Positions 1-6,430 of a stretch of 11,207 nucleotides of DNA are shown in pieces. Made by a program: the position numbers and the translations under genes. The DNA lies in the NCBI GenBank assembly GCA_017452215.1, contig JAFTMU010000367.1, positions 1-11,207 on the forward strand, written 5' to 3'. The notes below the pieces were generated by a model. That model saw nothing but the letters and a program-made list of their open reading frames with translations. It was not told the origin of the DNA and did not search any database. How positions within the stretch are numbered: position 1 is the stretch's first letter; each line of letters begins with the position of its first letter. This DNA comes from Clostridia bacterium (GTDB taxonomy: Bacteria > Bacillota > Clostridia > Oscillospirales > CAG-272).

Positions 1-6
1 AAAACG

Positions 7-1443
7 ATGTACGATATACAAAGCAGATGGAAGCTGGAAAATAACGTTTTAAGATACTACGGCTTGAGAAATCAACCGAATTTATTTCAAAACGGCATCA
101 AGCTGTCCCGGCGACAAAGAAAAATTATTGAACGCTTGCCCTGCGACCTGAGCGCTTCGGATTTGAATGCCTTGAAGCCTCTGGTCGGTGTACAAATCGT
201 CAAAGTCGAAAACAAAAGAGTAATCCCCGCAACCTTGGGGGAAGCGAGGTTTTGTAAGACTTGTATTGCAAACGATTTTATGATCCCCGGAATTGAATTT
301 GACACAGAAGGAAGATGCCCGATCTGTCAATCCGCAGATAAGGTGCGGAATTTGAAAAGCATTGTTCCCATCATGAATACCTTTCCAAGGTCAAAAAAGT
401 CGAGATTTGATATTGCCGTGTTCTATACGGGCGGCAAGGATTCTACATACTTGCTCTATTATCTTTCCAAAGTTCTGAATCTTCGAGTCTTGGCGCTTAC
501 TTGGGAAATTCCATATATGTCCGAAAGCGCAAAAAAGAGCATCGAAAACGCAAAAAACACCTTGGATTCGGTAGAGTTCATCAGCAGAAAAATTTCAAAC
601 GACGATTTGAGAAAGATCTACAACAAATTGTACTCTTTGAGTGAGAACACCTGCGCTTGCCCCTCTCTTGCATACGTGCTGTTTTATCCCGAGCTCGTTA
701 TCAACAAGGTCCCTTATTTCGTCGCAGGAAATGAACCTGCGCAAATGCTTGGTCTGTACTTCAACCACATGGCGCCCAAAATCGCTTACACCTTTTCCGA
801 AAACAGAGCGCTGAATACGCTTTTGAACGTGGGAAGAATCCTCACCCTCCATCCACCGTTGAAAAAGGGACAATTCCATGCTCTCGCCACGATGAAGCAG
901 CTTGCATACGGGGACAGTAAAATCAAGAACATAGCGGGATATTCCAACCAACTCGTGTATAACATATGCGAGGCGATCAAGGAGGTTCCGGGTATCTTGC
1001 GCCCGTTAAAAAAAGCGATTCGGTCGTCCTCTTGGTCGGGAAATATCCCCGCATTCGTACAGGTCGATTTCGATGAAATCTGCGGCGGCATTTATGATTG
1101 GGGAACAATCAAGGACACCATCATCCGTGAATGCGGTTGGGTTGCCCCCGAGGAAACCGATAAGGGATTACATACCAGCTGTAAAATTGAAAAATGCAAG
1201 GAGCATTCTCAATTTGTAAGGTTTTATCATATGAGGAGCACAATGATTCCGTTCAGCGCACTTGAAATTTCCATTGCGAGCAGGAACAAAAACTTGTCTC
1301 GCAAGGAGGCATTGGCAGAACTGAATGCGTCTCTCGGCTTTTCGCTTGATGAAATTCCCGAATGCCATATAATGAAAGAGTATCTAAAAAATGAATGCAG
1401 TAGCTTTTTATTCCAACACGGGACAGAGCAGATCAGTAGCTGA
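7..1443 (+). CDS. PP-loop (N-type) ATP pyrophosphatase, thiolase/amidotransferase-like, substrate unknown
   Basis: Probable adenine-nucleotide alpha-hydrolase that would activate a substrate by adenylation before sulfur or nitrogen transfer. Seen: the PP-loop YTGGKDST at residues 140-147, after a hydrophobic strand (FDIAVF) and before a helix. Ahead of it are two paired-cysteine knuckles, C83-x2-C86 and C104-x2-C107, like a zinc ribbon. This order (cysteine knuckles, IPGIEFD, then SGGKDS-type loop) resembles the WbpG-like N-acetyl-sugar amidotransferase layout. Further cysteines lie at C216/C218 (CAC), C359, C376, C392 and C397; the segment around 378-415 looks conserved in character but I cannot name it. 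The frame is open to the left edge and only six bases precede the ATG, so the true start may lie outside the window. The 3' end overlaps the next gene by 53 nt. The PP-loop call is firm; tRNA thiolase, sugar amidotransferase or another ligase all remain possible. Confidence 0.8.
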   Translation: MYDIQSRWKLENNVLRYYGLRNQPNLFQNGIKLSRRQRKIIERLPCDLSASDLNALKPLVGVQIVKVENKRVIPATLGEARFCKTCIANDFMIPGIEFDTEGRCPICQSADKVRNLKSIVPIMNTFPRSKKSRFDIAVFYTGGKDSTYLLYYLSKVLNLRVLALTWEIPYMSESAKKSIENAKNTLDSVEFISRKISNDDLRKIYNKLYSLSENTCACPSLAYVLFYPELVINKVPYFVAGNEPAQMLGLYFNHMAPKIAYTFSENRALNTLLNVGRILTLHPPLKKGQFHALATMKQLAYGDSKIKNIAGYSNQLVYNICEAIKEVPGILRPLKKAIRSSSWSGNIPAFVQVDFDEICGGIYDWGTIKDTIIRECGWVAPEETDKGLHTSCKIEKCKEHSQFVRFYHMRSTMIPFSALEISIASRNKNLSRKEALAELNASLGFSLDEIPECHIMKEYLKNECSSFLFQHGTEQISS

Positions 1444-2074
1444 ATATTTTGCGGAACAATTAAGCTATCCCATAATTAATATTGAAAATAGCAGCGACGA
1501 TCATTATGAAAATCTTGTGCTCGTATTTCCTGTGCATTGCCAAAATGTCCCCGACATTGTGAAGGCTTTTTTGAAAACGACCAAGATCAAAAATCTGACC
1601 GTCATCGCAACCTATGGAAGAATGTGCTGCGGGAACGTCCTGCGAGAGATTCAAAACAGATACCGTCAAAGTATTGTCGCTGCGGCGTATGTTCCCACAA
1701 AGCATTCTTATCTGGCACAGGACAGTGCCTTTTCCGACTATGACAAGCTCCGTCCCATCGTCGAAAAGATCAAGACCCCCGCCGCCATCATTTTGCCAAG
1801 ATTATACAAAAACCCATTGGCGAACCTTTTTCCAAAATGGAGAAGCAGAGTCGGATTGAAAATCTTCAAAAACGCAAATTGCAACGGCTGCAATGCTTGC
1901 GGGGAGAATTGCCCTCTGAAAGCCATTTGCGAGGGTGTGCCCTCTTCTGAGTGTATCCGATGCTTAAAATGCGTTACCGCTTGCCCCCGCCACGCATTAG
2001 AGATCAAAATCCGCTTACCGCTGAAACTGTATTTACGCAAGAAAAAGAGCGATCAGCTCATCATTTACACATGA
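1391..2074 (+). CDS. EFR1-type flavodoxin/2[4Fe-4S] ferredoxin fusion protein
   Basis: Predicted cytoplasmic electron carrier of 227 aa joining an FMN-binding flavodoxin-like half to a bacterial-type ferredoxin. Residues 4-13 (VAFYSNTGQS) form the first strand and the FMN phosphate loop; the FPVHCQNVP segment (46-54) fits the second FMN loop of this family. The C-terminal part has two complete cluster motifs, C164-x2-C167-x2-C170-x3-C174 and C188-x2-C191-x2-C194-x3-C198, followed by a basic tail (KKK near 217-219). The start is well supported because the flavodoxin first strand begins at residue 3; a weak GAAAGAG lies 10 nt upstream, inside the preceding gene. The 53-nt overlap with the PP-loop gene suggests translational coupling and a shared role, perhaps supplying electrons for a reductive step. 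That role is inference. The family name is from recalled architecture. Confidence 0.88.
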   Translation: MNAVAFYSNTGQSRSVAEYFAEQLSYPIINIENSSDDHYENLVLVFPVHCQNVPDIVKAFLKTTKIKNLTVIATYGRMCCGNVLREIQNRYRQSIVAAAYVPTKHSYLAQDSAFSDYDKLRPIVEKIKTPAAIILPRLYKNPLANLFPKWRSRVGLKIFKNANCNGCNACGENCPLKAICEGVPSSECIRCLKCVTACPRHALEIKIRLPLKLYLRKKKSDQLIIYT

Positions 2075-2118
2075 GGTGGCACTTTGTGAAGAGAAAGAAA
2101 AATGAGCCTCTCTCATGT
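2069..2118 (+). repeat. Inverted repeat across the stop of the ferredoxin gene
   Basis: ACATGAG at 2069-2075 is exactly complementary to CTCATGT at 2112-2118, and GGC (2078-2080) could extend the pairing with GCC just inside the right arm. No T-run follows, so this is at best a weak processing or attenuation hairpin. Confidence 0.35.
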
Positions 2119-2154
2119 CCAACGCAAAAACAATGATTTTCTTGGGAGAAAAAT

Positions 2155-2655
2155 ATGAAGACAATAAAAATCAGGCATTTTCACCGAGTCCCTTTTTTAG
2201 TGAATTTAATTATATCGATTTTTTTACCCGTTTGCTTGTGGTTCTTTATTATGGGGATCACTAAGCCCATTGTGGAACTTATTTTAATTGGGGGTCTGTG
2301 TTTGATCGTATTGATTGTGGCATTGATTTCCTTTCTCAGCTACGGTATCAAGATCACCCCTAAAAGGGTGGTGTTGGTCAACCAGCATATGTTAAGATTC
2401 TTTTGCTATGAGGATGTTATTTACATAAAAATCGATTTTTATAATAATTACATTGAAGGCGTAGTGAAAGCAAAATATGAAAAGCCCTACGAATTTTCTT
2501 TTTGGGGGACGGATTTCAGTGGGCATCTTTCGCTCTTTCCAGGCCTTTGGATATCGGAATTAAAATTAAACAAGGAATTTGTTGATAAAAGTATTGAGAG
2601 CTTATCGACCTGTGAAAAGGTGAGGATCCGAAATTTTTATACGCTGCCGGAATAA
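2155..2655 (+). CDS. Small two-helix membrane protein, function unknown (possible PH-like domain)
   Basis: I do not recognise this 166-aa protein as a named family. It opens with a short basic segment, then two hydrophobic helices at about residues 13-34 and 40-62 separated by a brief loop, followed by a soluble domain of about 100 residues. The soluble part begins with YGIKITPKRVVLVNQ and continues in alternating strands (YEDVIYIKIDF), a pattern that recalls bacterial PH-like (YcxB/YdbT-style) domains following a TM hairpin; this resemblance is tentative. The start is supported by GGGAGAA at 2144-2150, four bases before the ATG. The base composition is visibly more AT-rich than the genes on either side of 2656, which may indicate separate acquisition. 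Confidence 0.7.
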   Translation: MKTIKIRHFHRVPFLVNLIISIFLPVCLWFFIMGITKPIVELILIGGLCLIVLIVALISFLSYGIKITPKRVVLVNQHMLRFFCYEDVIYIKIDFYNNYIEGVVKAKYEKPYEFSFWGTDFSGHLSLFPGLWISELKLNKEFVDKSIESLSTCEKVRIRNFYTLPE

Positions 2656-2691
2656 CGGTATTATGTCCCACCCTTACCTCAGAGAATATAT

Positions 2692-2711
2692 CGAAAGGAG
2701 CCCCCTATGAA
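2692..2711 (+). promoter_or_regulatory. Translation start region with C-run spacer (copy 1)
   Basis: GAAAGGAGCCCCCTATGAA at 2693-2711 holds a full AAGGAG Shine-Dalgarno and an all-pyrimidine spacer before the ATG of the methyltransferase-like gene. It recurs almost unchanged in front of the genes at 3405 and 4748. Confidence 0.8.
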
Positions 2712-3372
2712 ACTTCTCCTCAACGCCCTGACGAAATACCTCCTCGGCTTCATTCTTGTGGGGATTCTCTTGTTCCTTCCCGCAGGAACGGTGCAATATC
2801 CCGGGGGATGGCTGTTTATCGCATTGCTGTTTGTCCCCGTGCTGATCATGGGCATCGTCCTGCTTATCAAATCCCCCGACCTGCTCGCCAAACGCCTGGA
2901 CCACAAGGAAAAGGAAAAAACGCAACGGGGAGTCATCGCCCTTTCGGGCTTGCTGTTTCCTGTGGGATTTGTTCTCTCTGCCCTTGATTTCCGCTTTGGC
3001 TGGTCGAGCGCTCCCTTGTGGCTTGAGATCGTTGCCTCCGGATTGTTTTTGGTCGGCTACGGAATGTACGCCGAGGTCATGCGGGAGAACGCCTATCTTT
3101 CCCGCACCGTGGAGGTGCAAGAGAACCAAACGGTGATCAGCTCGGGACTGTACGGCATCGTCCGCCACCCCATGTATTTAGCCACACTGCTCATGTTCTT
3201 GCCCCTGCCGCTGATTTTGGGTTCCCTCTGGGGACTGATCCCATTTGCACTGTATCCCGTTGTCATCGTAATACGCATTTTGAACGAGGAAAAAGTTTTA
3301 ACAGAACGCCTCGTCGGCTATGCAGAATACAAGACAAGGGTAAAATACAGACTTCTCCCCTTTATCTGGTAA
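2707..3372 (+). CDS. Isoprenylcysteine carboxyl methyltransferase-like membrane methyltransferase
   Basis: Integral-membrane SAM-dependent methyltransferase of the ICMT/phospholipid methyltransferase-like superfamily, 221 aa, which is normal for the family. Hydrophobic stretches lie at about residues 9-27, 34-54, 76-93, 105-123 and 156-190. The diagnostic C-terminal region is present: GLYGIVRHPMYLA at 147-159, whose RHP(M) core belongs to the SAM-binding site, and NEEKVLTERL..YAEYKTRVKYRLLPFIW from 193 to the end, with the conserved glutamate pair at 194-195. Bacterial members of this group act on lipids or small membrane substrates; the real substrate cannot be deduced because bacteria of this kind lack prenylated CaaX proteins. 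It has a strong Shine-Dalgarno and is followed after 32 bp by a small gene with a near-identical translation start, so the two are probably co-expressed. Confidence 0.85.
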   Translation: MKLLLNALTKYLLGFILVGILLFLPAGTVQYPGGWLFIALLFVPVLIMGIVLLIKSPDLLAKRLDHKEKEKTQRGVIALSGLLFPVGFVLSALDFRFGWSSAPLWLEIVASGLFLVGYGMYAEVMRENAYLSRTVEVQENQTVISSGLYGIVRHPMYLATLLMFLPLPLILGSLWGLIPFALYPVVIVIRILNEEKVLTERLVGYAEYKTRVKYRLLPFIW

Positions 3373-3390
3373 GATGATCCCAAAAACAAC

Positions 3391-3409
3391 GAAAGGAGCA
3401 CCCTATGAA
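3391..3409 (+). promoter_or_regulatory. Translation start region with C-run spacer (copy 2)
   Basis: GAAAGGAGCACCCTATGAA differs from copy 1 at 2693-2711 by a single base. It sets the start of the small gene at 3405. Confidence 0.8.
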
Positions 3410-3665
3410 CGCAGAAACAACAGGCACCGTCCTCACCGTCAAAACCCAATGGTGGTTAAAGGTCAATACCAAGTCGTTCCGAAAAGGACCGCTTGACGGC
3501 GCAACCTTTCCCCACGTCATCAAGGTCGCTTATACCGTCGACGGCGTGGAGTATACCCGCAGAAAATGGATCCACGCAGGAGCGCCTTGCCCCGCCCTCG
3601 GAGAAAAGTGTCAAGTCGTTTATCAAACCGAGAATCCCAAAAAGAGCAAGGTGATCTATTGGTAA
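3405..3665 (+). CDS. Small beta-rich protein, DUF3592-like in pattern, function unknown
   Basis: An 86-aa protein without signal peptide or membrane helix. It looks all-beta: TGTVLTVKTQWWLKVN, then a basic loop, HVIKVAYTVDGVEYTRRKWIHAG, and a final GEKCQVVYQTENPKKSKVIYW. The run from 'V.Y.VDG.EY' through a glycine turn to 'V.Y...NP..S' is the pattern seen in DUF3592-type domains, where similar segments sit beside membrane helices; here the helices are absent. The family link is tentative. The gene is probably the distal member of a two-gene unit with the methyltransferase, given the 32-bp gap and matching translation start. It has two cysteines (in PCP and EKC) but no metal motif I recognise. 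Confidence 0.75.
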   Translation: MNAETTGTVLTVKTQWWLKVNTKSFRKGPLDGATFPHVIKVAYTVDGVEYTRRKWIHAGAPCPALGEKCQVVYQTENPKKSKVIYW

Positions 3666-3760
3666 GCGAGAAGAAGCAGAATGGTGCGTTGCTATTTCTA
3701 ATCAGGACCGGATATTTCTTTTATATTTGGTTAAAGTTTGAAAAAACAAAAGGAGAAAAA

Positions 3761-4690
3761 ATGATTCACGGAGTCAGATACGTTAGACAAGATGTCAGCT
3801 ATATTTCCAAAGAGCACAGCTGTCCTATTTGTAATACATCTTTAACTGTCGTTAAAGTGTCAAAGGTGATTAACAGCAATTCTGAAGAAGCAAAAACAAT
3901 TCCTCCGATCATTCCCAAAACCGTGATCGGGAATCGAGGATTAAAATTTAGAAACTATACCGCTGTCGGTAATATCAAATGGATTTGGAAAGAATTTGCG
4001 TGTCCGAACTGTTGTCGACGTTTTACGGTTGAGCAAATGAAAAAAATGGAAGCATCTCCAAAAGAATGTTGGGAGGAAATCGTTGCTTCATTTGATGAAT
4101 CACCGGAACAAACAAAAAAAGAGGTTCTTGAAATCGAACCAAGTGGAAGCACAGAAACGAACCCCCGAAAATCTTTGAAGCTTGCTTTATGGATTGGTAT
4201 TCCAGCCGTTATCATGGTTTCGATATTGATTGCCGTTGTAATTCTAACGGCACCCAAATTTGTCGATACAAATGGAGCGGATAATTTTGCACTAATCGAA
4301 ATTACGCAAGAGGATATTTTGAAGTCAGGAAACAATTATAGAAGTTCTATGGAGTCCGGACAACGTTTTGGATTTCATACCAATACCATTGGTACAAGGC
4401 TTCGTGATTGTGACTACGATACTATTAGCAAATCCTTCAGTGGGCTCCACGGTGTTCTAATTCTTCAAGCCACAAAAGTATCAAGCAACAGTCTTACTCT
4501 CAATATCAACAGCTCCGTGGAATCGGGAAATGCCGAAATTATAATTTTAATCGACGGGGAATATTATTGCTCGGTTCACGTGAATCAAAATCAATCGATT
4601 ACGTTGCAAGACATTTCTAATAAAGAGGTAATTGTCAAACTTGCAGGCGAGGACGCAAAAATAAAAATTGATATAAGTCGCACATATTAA
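3761..4690 (+). CDS. Zinc-ribbon, single-pass membrane protein with extracytoplasmic beta domain
   Basis: A 309-aa protein I cannot assign to a named family. Three parts are visible: an N-terminal zinc-ribbon-like region with knuckles CPIC (21-24) and CPNC (81-84) separated by about 56 residues of mixed character; a Glu/Ser/Pro-rich linker (about 100-137); one hydrophobic helix at 141-163; and an extracytoplasmic tail (165-309) rich in strands such as GVLILQAT, AEIIILIDGEYYCSVHV and IKIDIS. The basic residues before the helix (NPRKSLK) and the lack of a signal peptide fit N-in/C-out topology. The ATG at 3761 was chosen because AAAAGGAG lies just before it and the zinc ribbon starts soon after; the reading frame continues upstream to 3566, but that part overlaps the preceding gene out of frame. 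It is more AT-rich than its neighbours. A membrane sensor or envelope-stress role is only a guess. Confidence 0.75.
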   Translation: MIHGVRYVRQDVSYISKEHSCPICNTSLTVVKVSKVINSNSEEAKTIPPIIPKTVIGNRGLKFRNYTAVGNIKWIWKEFACPNCCRRFTVEQMKKMEASPKECWEEIVASFDESPEQTKKEVLEIEPSGSTETNPRKSLKLALWIGIPAVIMVSILIAVVILTAPKFVDTNGADNFALIEITQEDILKSGNNYRSSMESGQRFGFHTNTIGTRLRDCDYDTISKSFSGLHGVLILQATKVSSNSLTLNINSSVESGNAEIIILIDGEYYCSVHVNQNQSITLQDISNKEVIVKLAGEDAKIKIDISRTY

Positions 4691-4735
4691 CAAAAATTAC
4701 AACTGATTTTCCACCCTGTCAAAAAACATTTGCAT

Positions 4736-4752
4736 AAGGAGCCCCCCATGAA
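4736..4752 (+). promoter_or_regulatory. Translation start region with C-run spacer (copy 3)
   Basis: AAGGAGCCCCCCATGAA differs from 2695-2711 by one base. It places the start of the kinase gene at 4748 rather than at the in-frame TTG at 4730, which lies upstream of the Shine-Dalgarno. Confidence 0.75.
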
Positions 4753-5536
4753 ACGCACACCGATTCACATTTCCCTCGATACCTACCCCCGTGAATTTCA
4801 CCCCCTTTTAAAGGGCACCCCTGTCTGGGATAGCTCCTGCTCCCCCGAGGCGAGAGTGATTTATATCGAAAAGGATCGAGGCTATTACCTCAAAAGCGCC
4901 CCCGAGGGAACACTACGCACCGAGGCGCTTTTGACCGAATATTTCCACCGCAAGGGACTTTCCGCTCCCGTGCTGTCCTATTTGAGCGAGGCAGGGAAGG
5001 ATTGGCTTCTGACCGAGCGGGTCCCGGGGGAGGACGCCACCCACGGGACCTACGTCAGCGATCCCAAGCGTCTGTGCGATGCCATCGCCACACAGCTGCG
5101 CCTTTTGCACGAAACGGATTATCCCGATTGTCCTGTGCAGAATCGCACAGAGACGTACTTAAATAATGCCCGAAAGAACTATTCGGAGGGACACTACGAC
5201 ACCACCCTGTTCCCCGATAATTGGGGCTACGCTACCGCAGAGAAGGCGTGGAGCGTGCTGGAGAGGGAAGGACACCTGCTCCGCACCGACACCCTTTTGC
5301 ACGGCGATTACTGCCTGCCCAATATTCTGTTTGACGATTGGCGCTTCACAGGCTTTATCGACCTTGGGGGCGCAGGCGTGGGGGATCGCCACGTCGATCT
5401 GTTTTGGGGAGCGTGGACGCTGCAATTCAACCTGCATACCGATGCTTACACCGATCGATTTTTCGATGCCTACGGCAGAGATCGCATCGAGCCCGACACC
5501 TTCCGCATCGTCCGTGCCGCCGAGGTGTTCGGTTGA
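4748..5536 (+). CDS. Aminoglycoside 3'-phosphotransferase-like (APH) kinase
   Basis: Protein-kinase-fold phosphotransferase of the APH family, 262 aa, the usual length for APH(3') enzymes, which phosphorylate the 3'-hydroxyl of aminoglycosides such as kanamycin. The N-lobe has a likely ATP lysine in YYLKS (K49) and a helix glutamate in RTEALLTEYF (E59). The catalytic loop HGDYCLPN (185-192) supplies D187 and N192, and GFIDLGGAGVGDRHVDL (202-218) supplies the metal-binding D205; these match APH(3') motifs closely, with GGAG where known enzymes usually have GRAG. LLTERVPGEDA (87-97) is the hinge region. The enzyme looks intact. Drug resistance is inferred from motifs only, and homologues acting on other small molecules exist. 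The GNAT gene 37 bp downstream is probably in the same operon. Confidence 0.87.
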   Translation: MKRTPIHISLDTYPREFHPLLKGTPVWDSSCSPEARVIYIEKDRGYYLKSAPEGTLRTEALLTEYFHRKGLSAPVLSYLSEAGKDWLLTERVPGEDATHGTYVSDPKRLCDAIATQLRLLHETDYPDCPVQNRTETYLNNARKNYSEGHYDTTLFPDNWGYATAEKAWSVLEREGHLLRTDTLLHGDYCLPNILFDDWRFTGFIDLGGAGVGDRHVDLFWGAWTLQFNLHTDAYTDRFFDAYGRDRIEPDTFRIVRAAEVFG

Positions 5537-5573
5537 CCCCATTTGATTTTAAACGTGAAAGTGAGAGAAAAGA

Positions 5574-6071
5574 ATGAACATTCGCAGAGCGACCGAGCGG
5601 GATCTTCCGCAGATCAATAAGCTTTTGTATCAGGTGCATCGCCTCCATGCAGAGGGACGCCCCGATATCTTCCGCTTGGGAAACAAAAAATACACCGACC
5701 CCGAGCTGTTGGAGATCCTTACCAACGACCAAACCCCTGTGTTCGTCGCCACCGACGAGGCGGATACCGCCGTAGGCTACGCCTTTTGCGTGTACGAGGA
5801 AACCAAGGACAACCCCTCGCTTTGCGACCGCAAGACCCTGTACGTCGACGACCTGTGCGTGGATGAGACCCTGCGTGGGCAGCACATCGGACAGGCGCTT
5901 TACCGCTACGTTTTGGAGGAAGCCGAGAGAAACGGTTGTGCAGCGGTCACACTCAACGTCTGGTGCCTCAATTCAGGAGCCATGCGCTTTTACGAAAAAT
6001 GCGGCATGACGCCCCTGAAGATCGTCATGGAGCAGAGGCTCTCCCAGGACGAAGCTTCACTGCACCGATAA
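5574..6071 (+). CDS. GNAT-family N-acetyltransferase
   Basis: Predicted acetyl-CoA-dependent acetyltransferase, 165 aa, a single complete GNAT domain. MNIRRATERDLPQI is the classic first strand and helix. LYVDDLCVDETLRGQHIGQAL (89-109) carries strand beta-4 and the pyrophosphate loop (R101, Q103, G106 and A108 of R-G-Q-x-x-G-x-A). Strand 5 with VTLNVW (125-130) is followed by NSGAMRFYEKCGM (133-145), the motif B helix, and a final strand that ends near EQRL. The segment VHRLHAEGRPDIFR (21-34) matches what I recall from a subgroup of clostridial GNAT proteins of unknown substrate. The start has a purine-rich GAGAGAAAAGA just before it. Adjacency to an APH-like kinase raises the possibility of a second drug-modifying enzyme, but nothing in the sequence identifies the acceptor. 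Confidence 0.88.
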   Translation: MNIRRATERDLPQINKLLYQVHRLHAEGRPDIFRLGNKKYTDPELLEILTNDQTPVFVATDEADTAVGYAFCVYEETKDNPSLCDRKTLYVDDLCVDETLRGQHIGQALYRYVLEEAERNGCAAVTLNVWCLNSGAMRFYEKCGMTPLKIVMEQRLSQDEASLHR

Positions 6072-6091
6072 CGCAACCGCACTTTCACAAC

Positions 6092-6118
6092 AAAAAAGGG
6101 AAACGCAACCGTTTCCCC
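6092..6118 (-). terminator. Rho-independent terminator reading leftward
   Basis: GGGAAACG (6098-6105) pairs perfectly with CGTTTCCC (6110-6117) around a CAAC loop. On the minus strand the stem is followed at once by six T (6097-6092), so it stops transcription arriving from the pseudouridine synthase side. It lies just past the end of the GNAT gene, protecting it from antisense read-through. Confidence 0.75.
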
Positions 6119-6149
6119 AGCTTGCTAACAAAGGAGTCAGCACTGTCAT

Positions 6150-6345
6150 TTTGACGAAAAGTTTTGGTCAAGCTTTTTCAAAAGCTTGCGGGGCGGCGGG
6201 GCGGAGCCCCCCTCGCTCTCCGCAGAGAGCGAAATATCCTCGGCGTTTTCTTTTGTTAACTGCAATTGCTTGCAATTGCGGCTGAGCTAGCGAAGCCTTT
6301 TTTCATTTTGCGCCTTTGGTGTCAAAAGAAAAGTGGCTAAAAAGT
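6150..6345. repeat. Hairpin-chain noncoding element (probable dispersed intergenic repeat)
   Basis: No gene is visible between 6072 and 6451. Most of it is a chain of inverted repeats: CAAGCTTTT/AAAAGCTTG (6169-6177 with 6180-6188), GGGGC/GCCCC (6198-6202 with 6206-6210), CGCTCTC/GAGAGCG (6214-6220 with 6225-6231), GCAATTGC/GCAATTGC (6262-6269 with 6272-6279) and GGCT/AGCC (6280-6283 with 6294-6297). The phrase TCAAGCTTTTTCAAAAGCTT, followed by a GC-rich box, resembles an intergenic motif I recall from many clostridial genomes; that is memory, not a search. The outer borders given are approximate. The region from about 6346 to 6400 shows nothing recognisable. Confidence 0.6.
6280..6303 (+). 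terminator. Possible weak rightward terminator
   Basis: GGCT (6280-6283) pairs with AGCC (6294-6297), with inner GC/GC pairing across a TA loop, followed by TTTTTT at 6298-6303. The stem is short and interrupted. It is the only hairpin plus T-run found downstream of the GNAT gene on the plus strand. Confidence 0.4.
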
Positions 6346-6399
6346 TTATACATTTTAACGAACTGTGCTTTTTATAACAGGGTTTGTCAGTAGTCCGGA

Positions 6400-6419
6400 G
6401 AAAAACGCAACCGTTTCCC
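6400..6419 (-). terminator. Leftward hairpin, second copy of the 6098-6117 terminator sequence
   Basis: On the minus strand GGGAAACG, a GTTG loop and CGTTTTTC pair over eight positions, two of them G-U. The 17 bases AAACGCAACCGTTTCCC (6403-6419) are identical to 6101-6117. The T-rich arm makes it a plausible but weak terminator for the pseudouridine synthase gene. Confidence 0.5.
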
Positions 6420-6430
6420 ATTTTCCGTCA

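Noticed and set aside
1391..1443. Frameshift joining the PP-loop and flavodoxin-ferredoxin genes into one protein
   Set aside because: Each has its own plausible ends and a complete domain, and no slippery sequence was seen at the junction.
3566..3760. Upstream in-frame extension of the zinc-ribbon protein
   Set aside because: It overlaps the small gene at 3405-3665 out of frame, is rich in Arg/Ser as shadow frames are, and a good ribosome site lies directly before the ATG at 3761.
4730..4747. TTG start for the APH-like kinase
   Set aside because: The Shine-Dalgarno lies downstream of it and serves the ATG at 4748.
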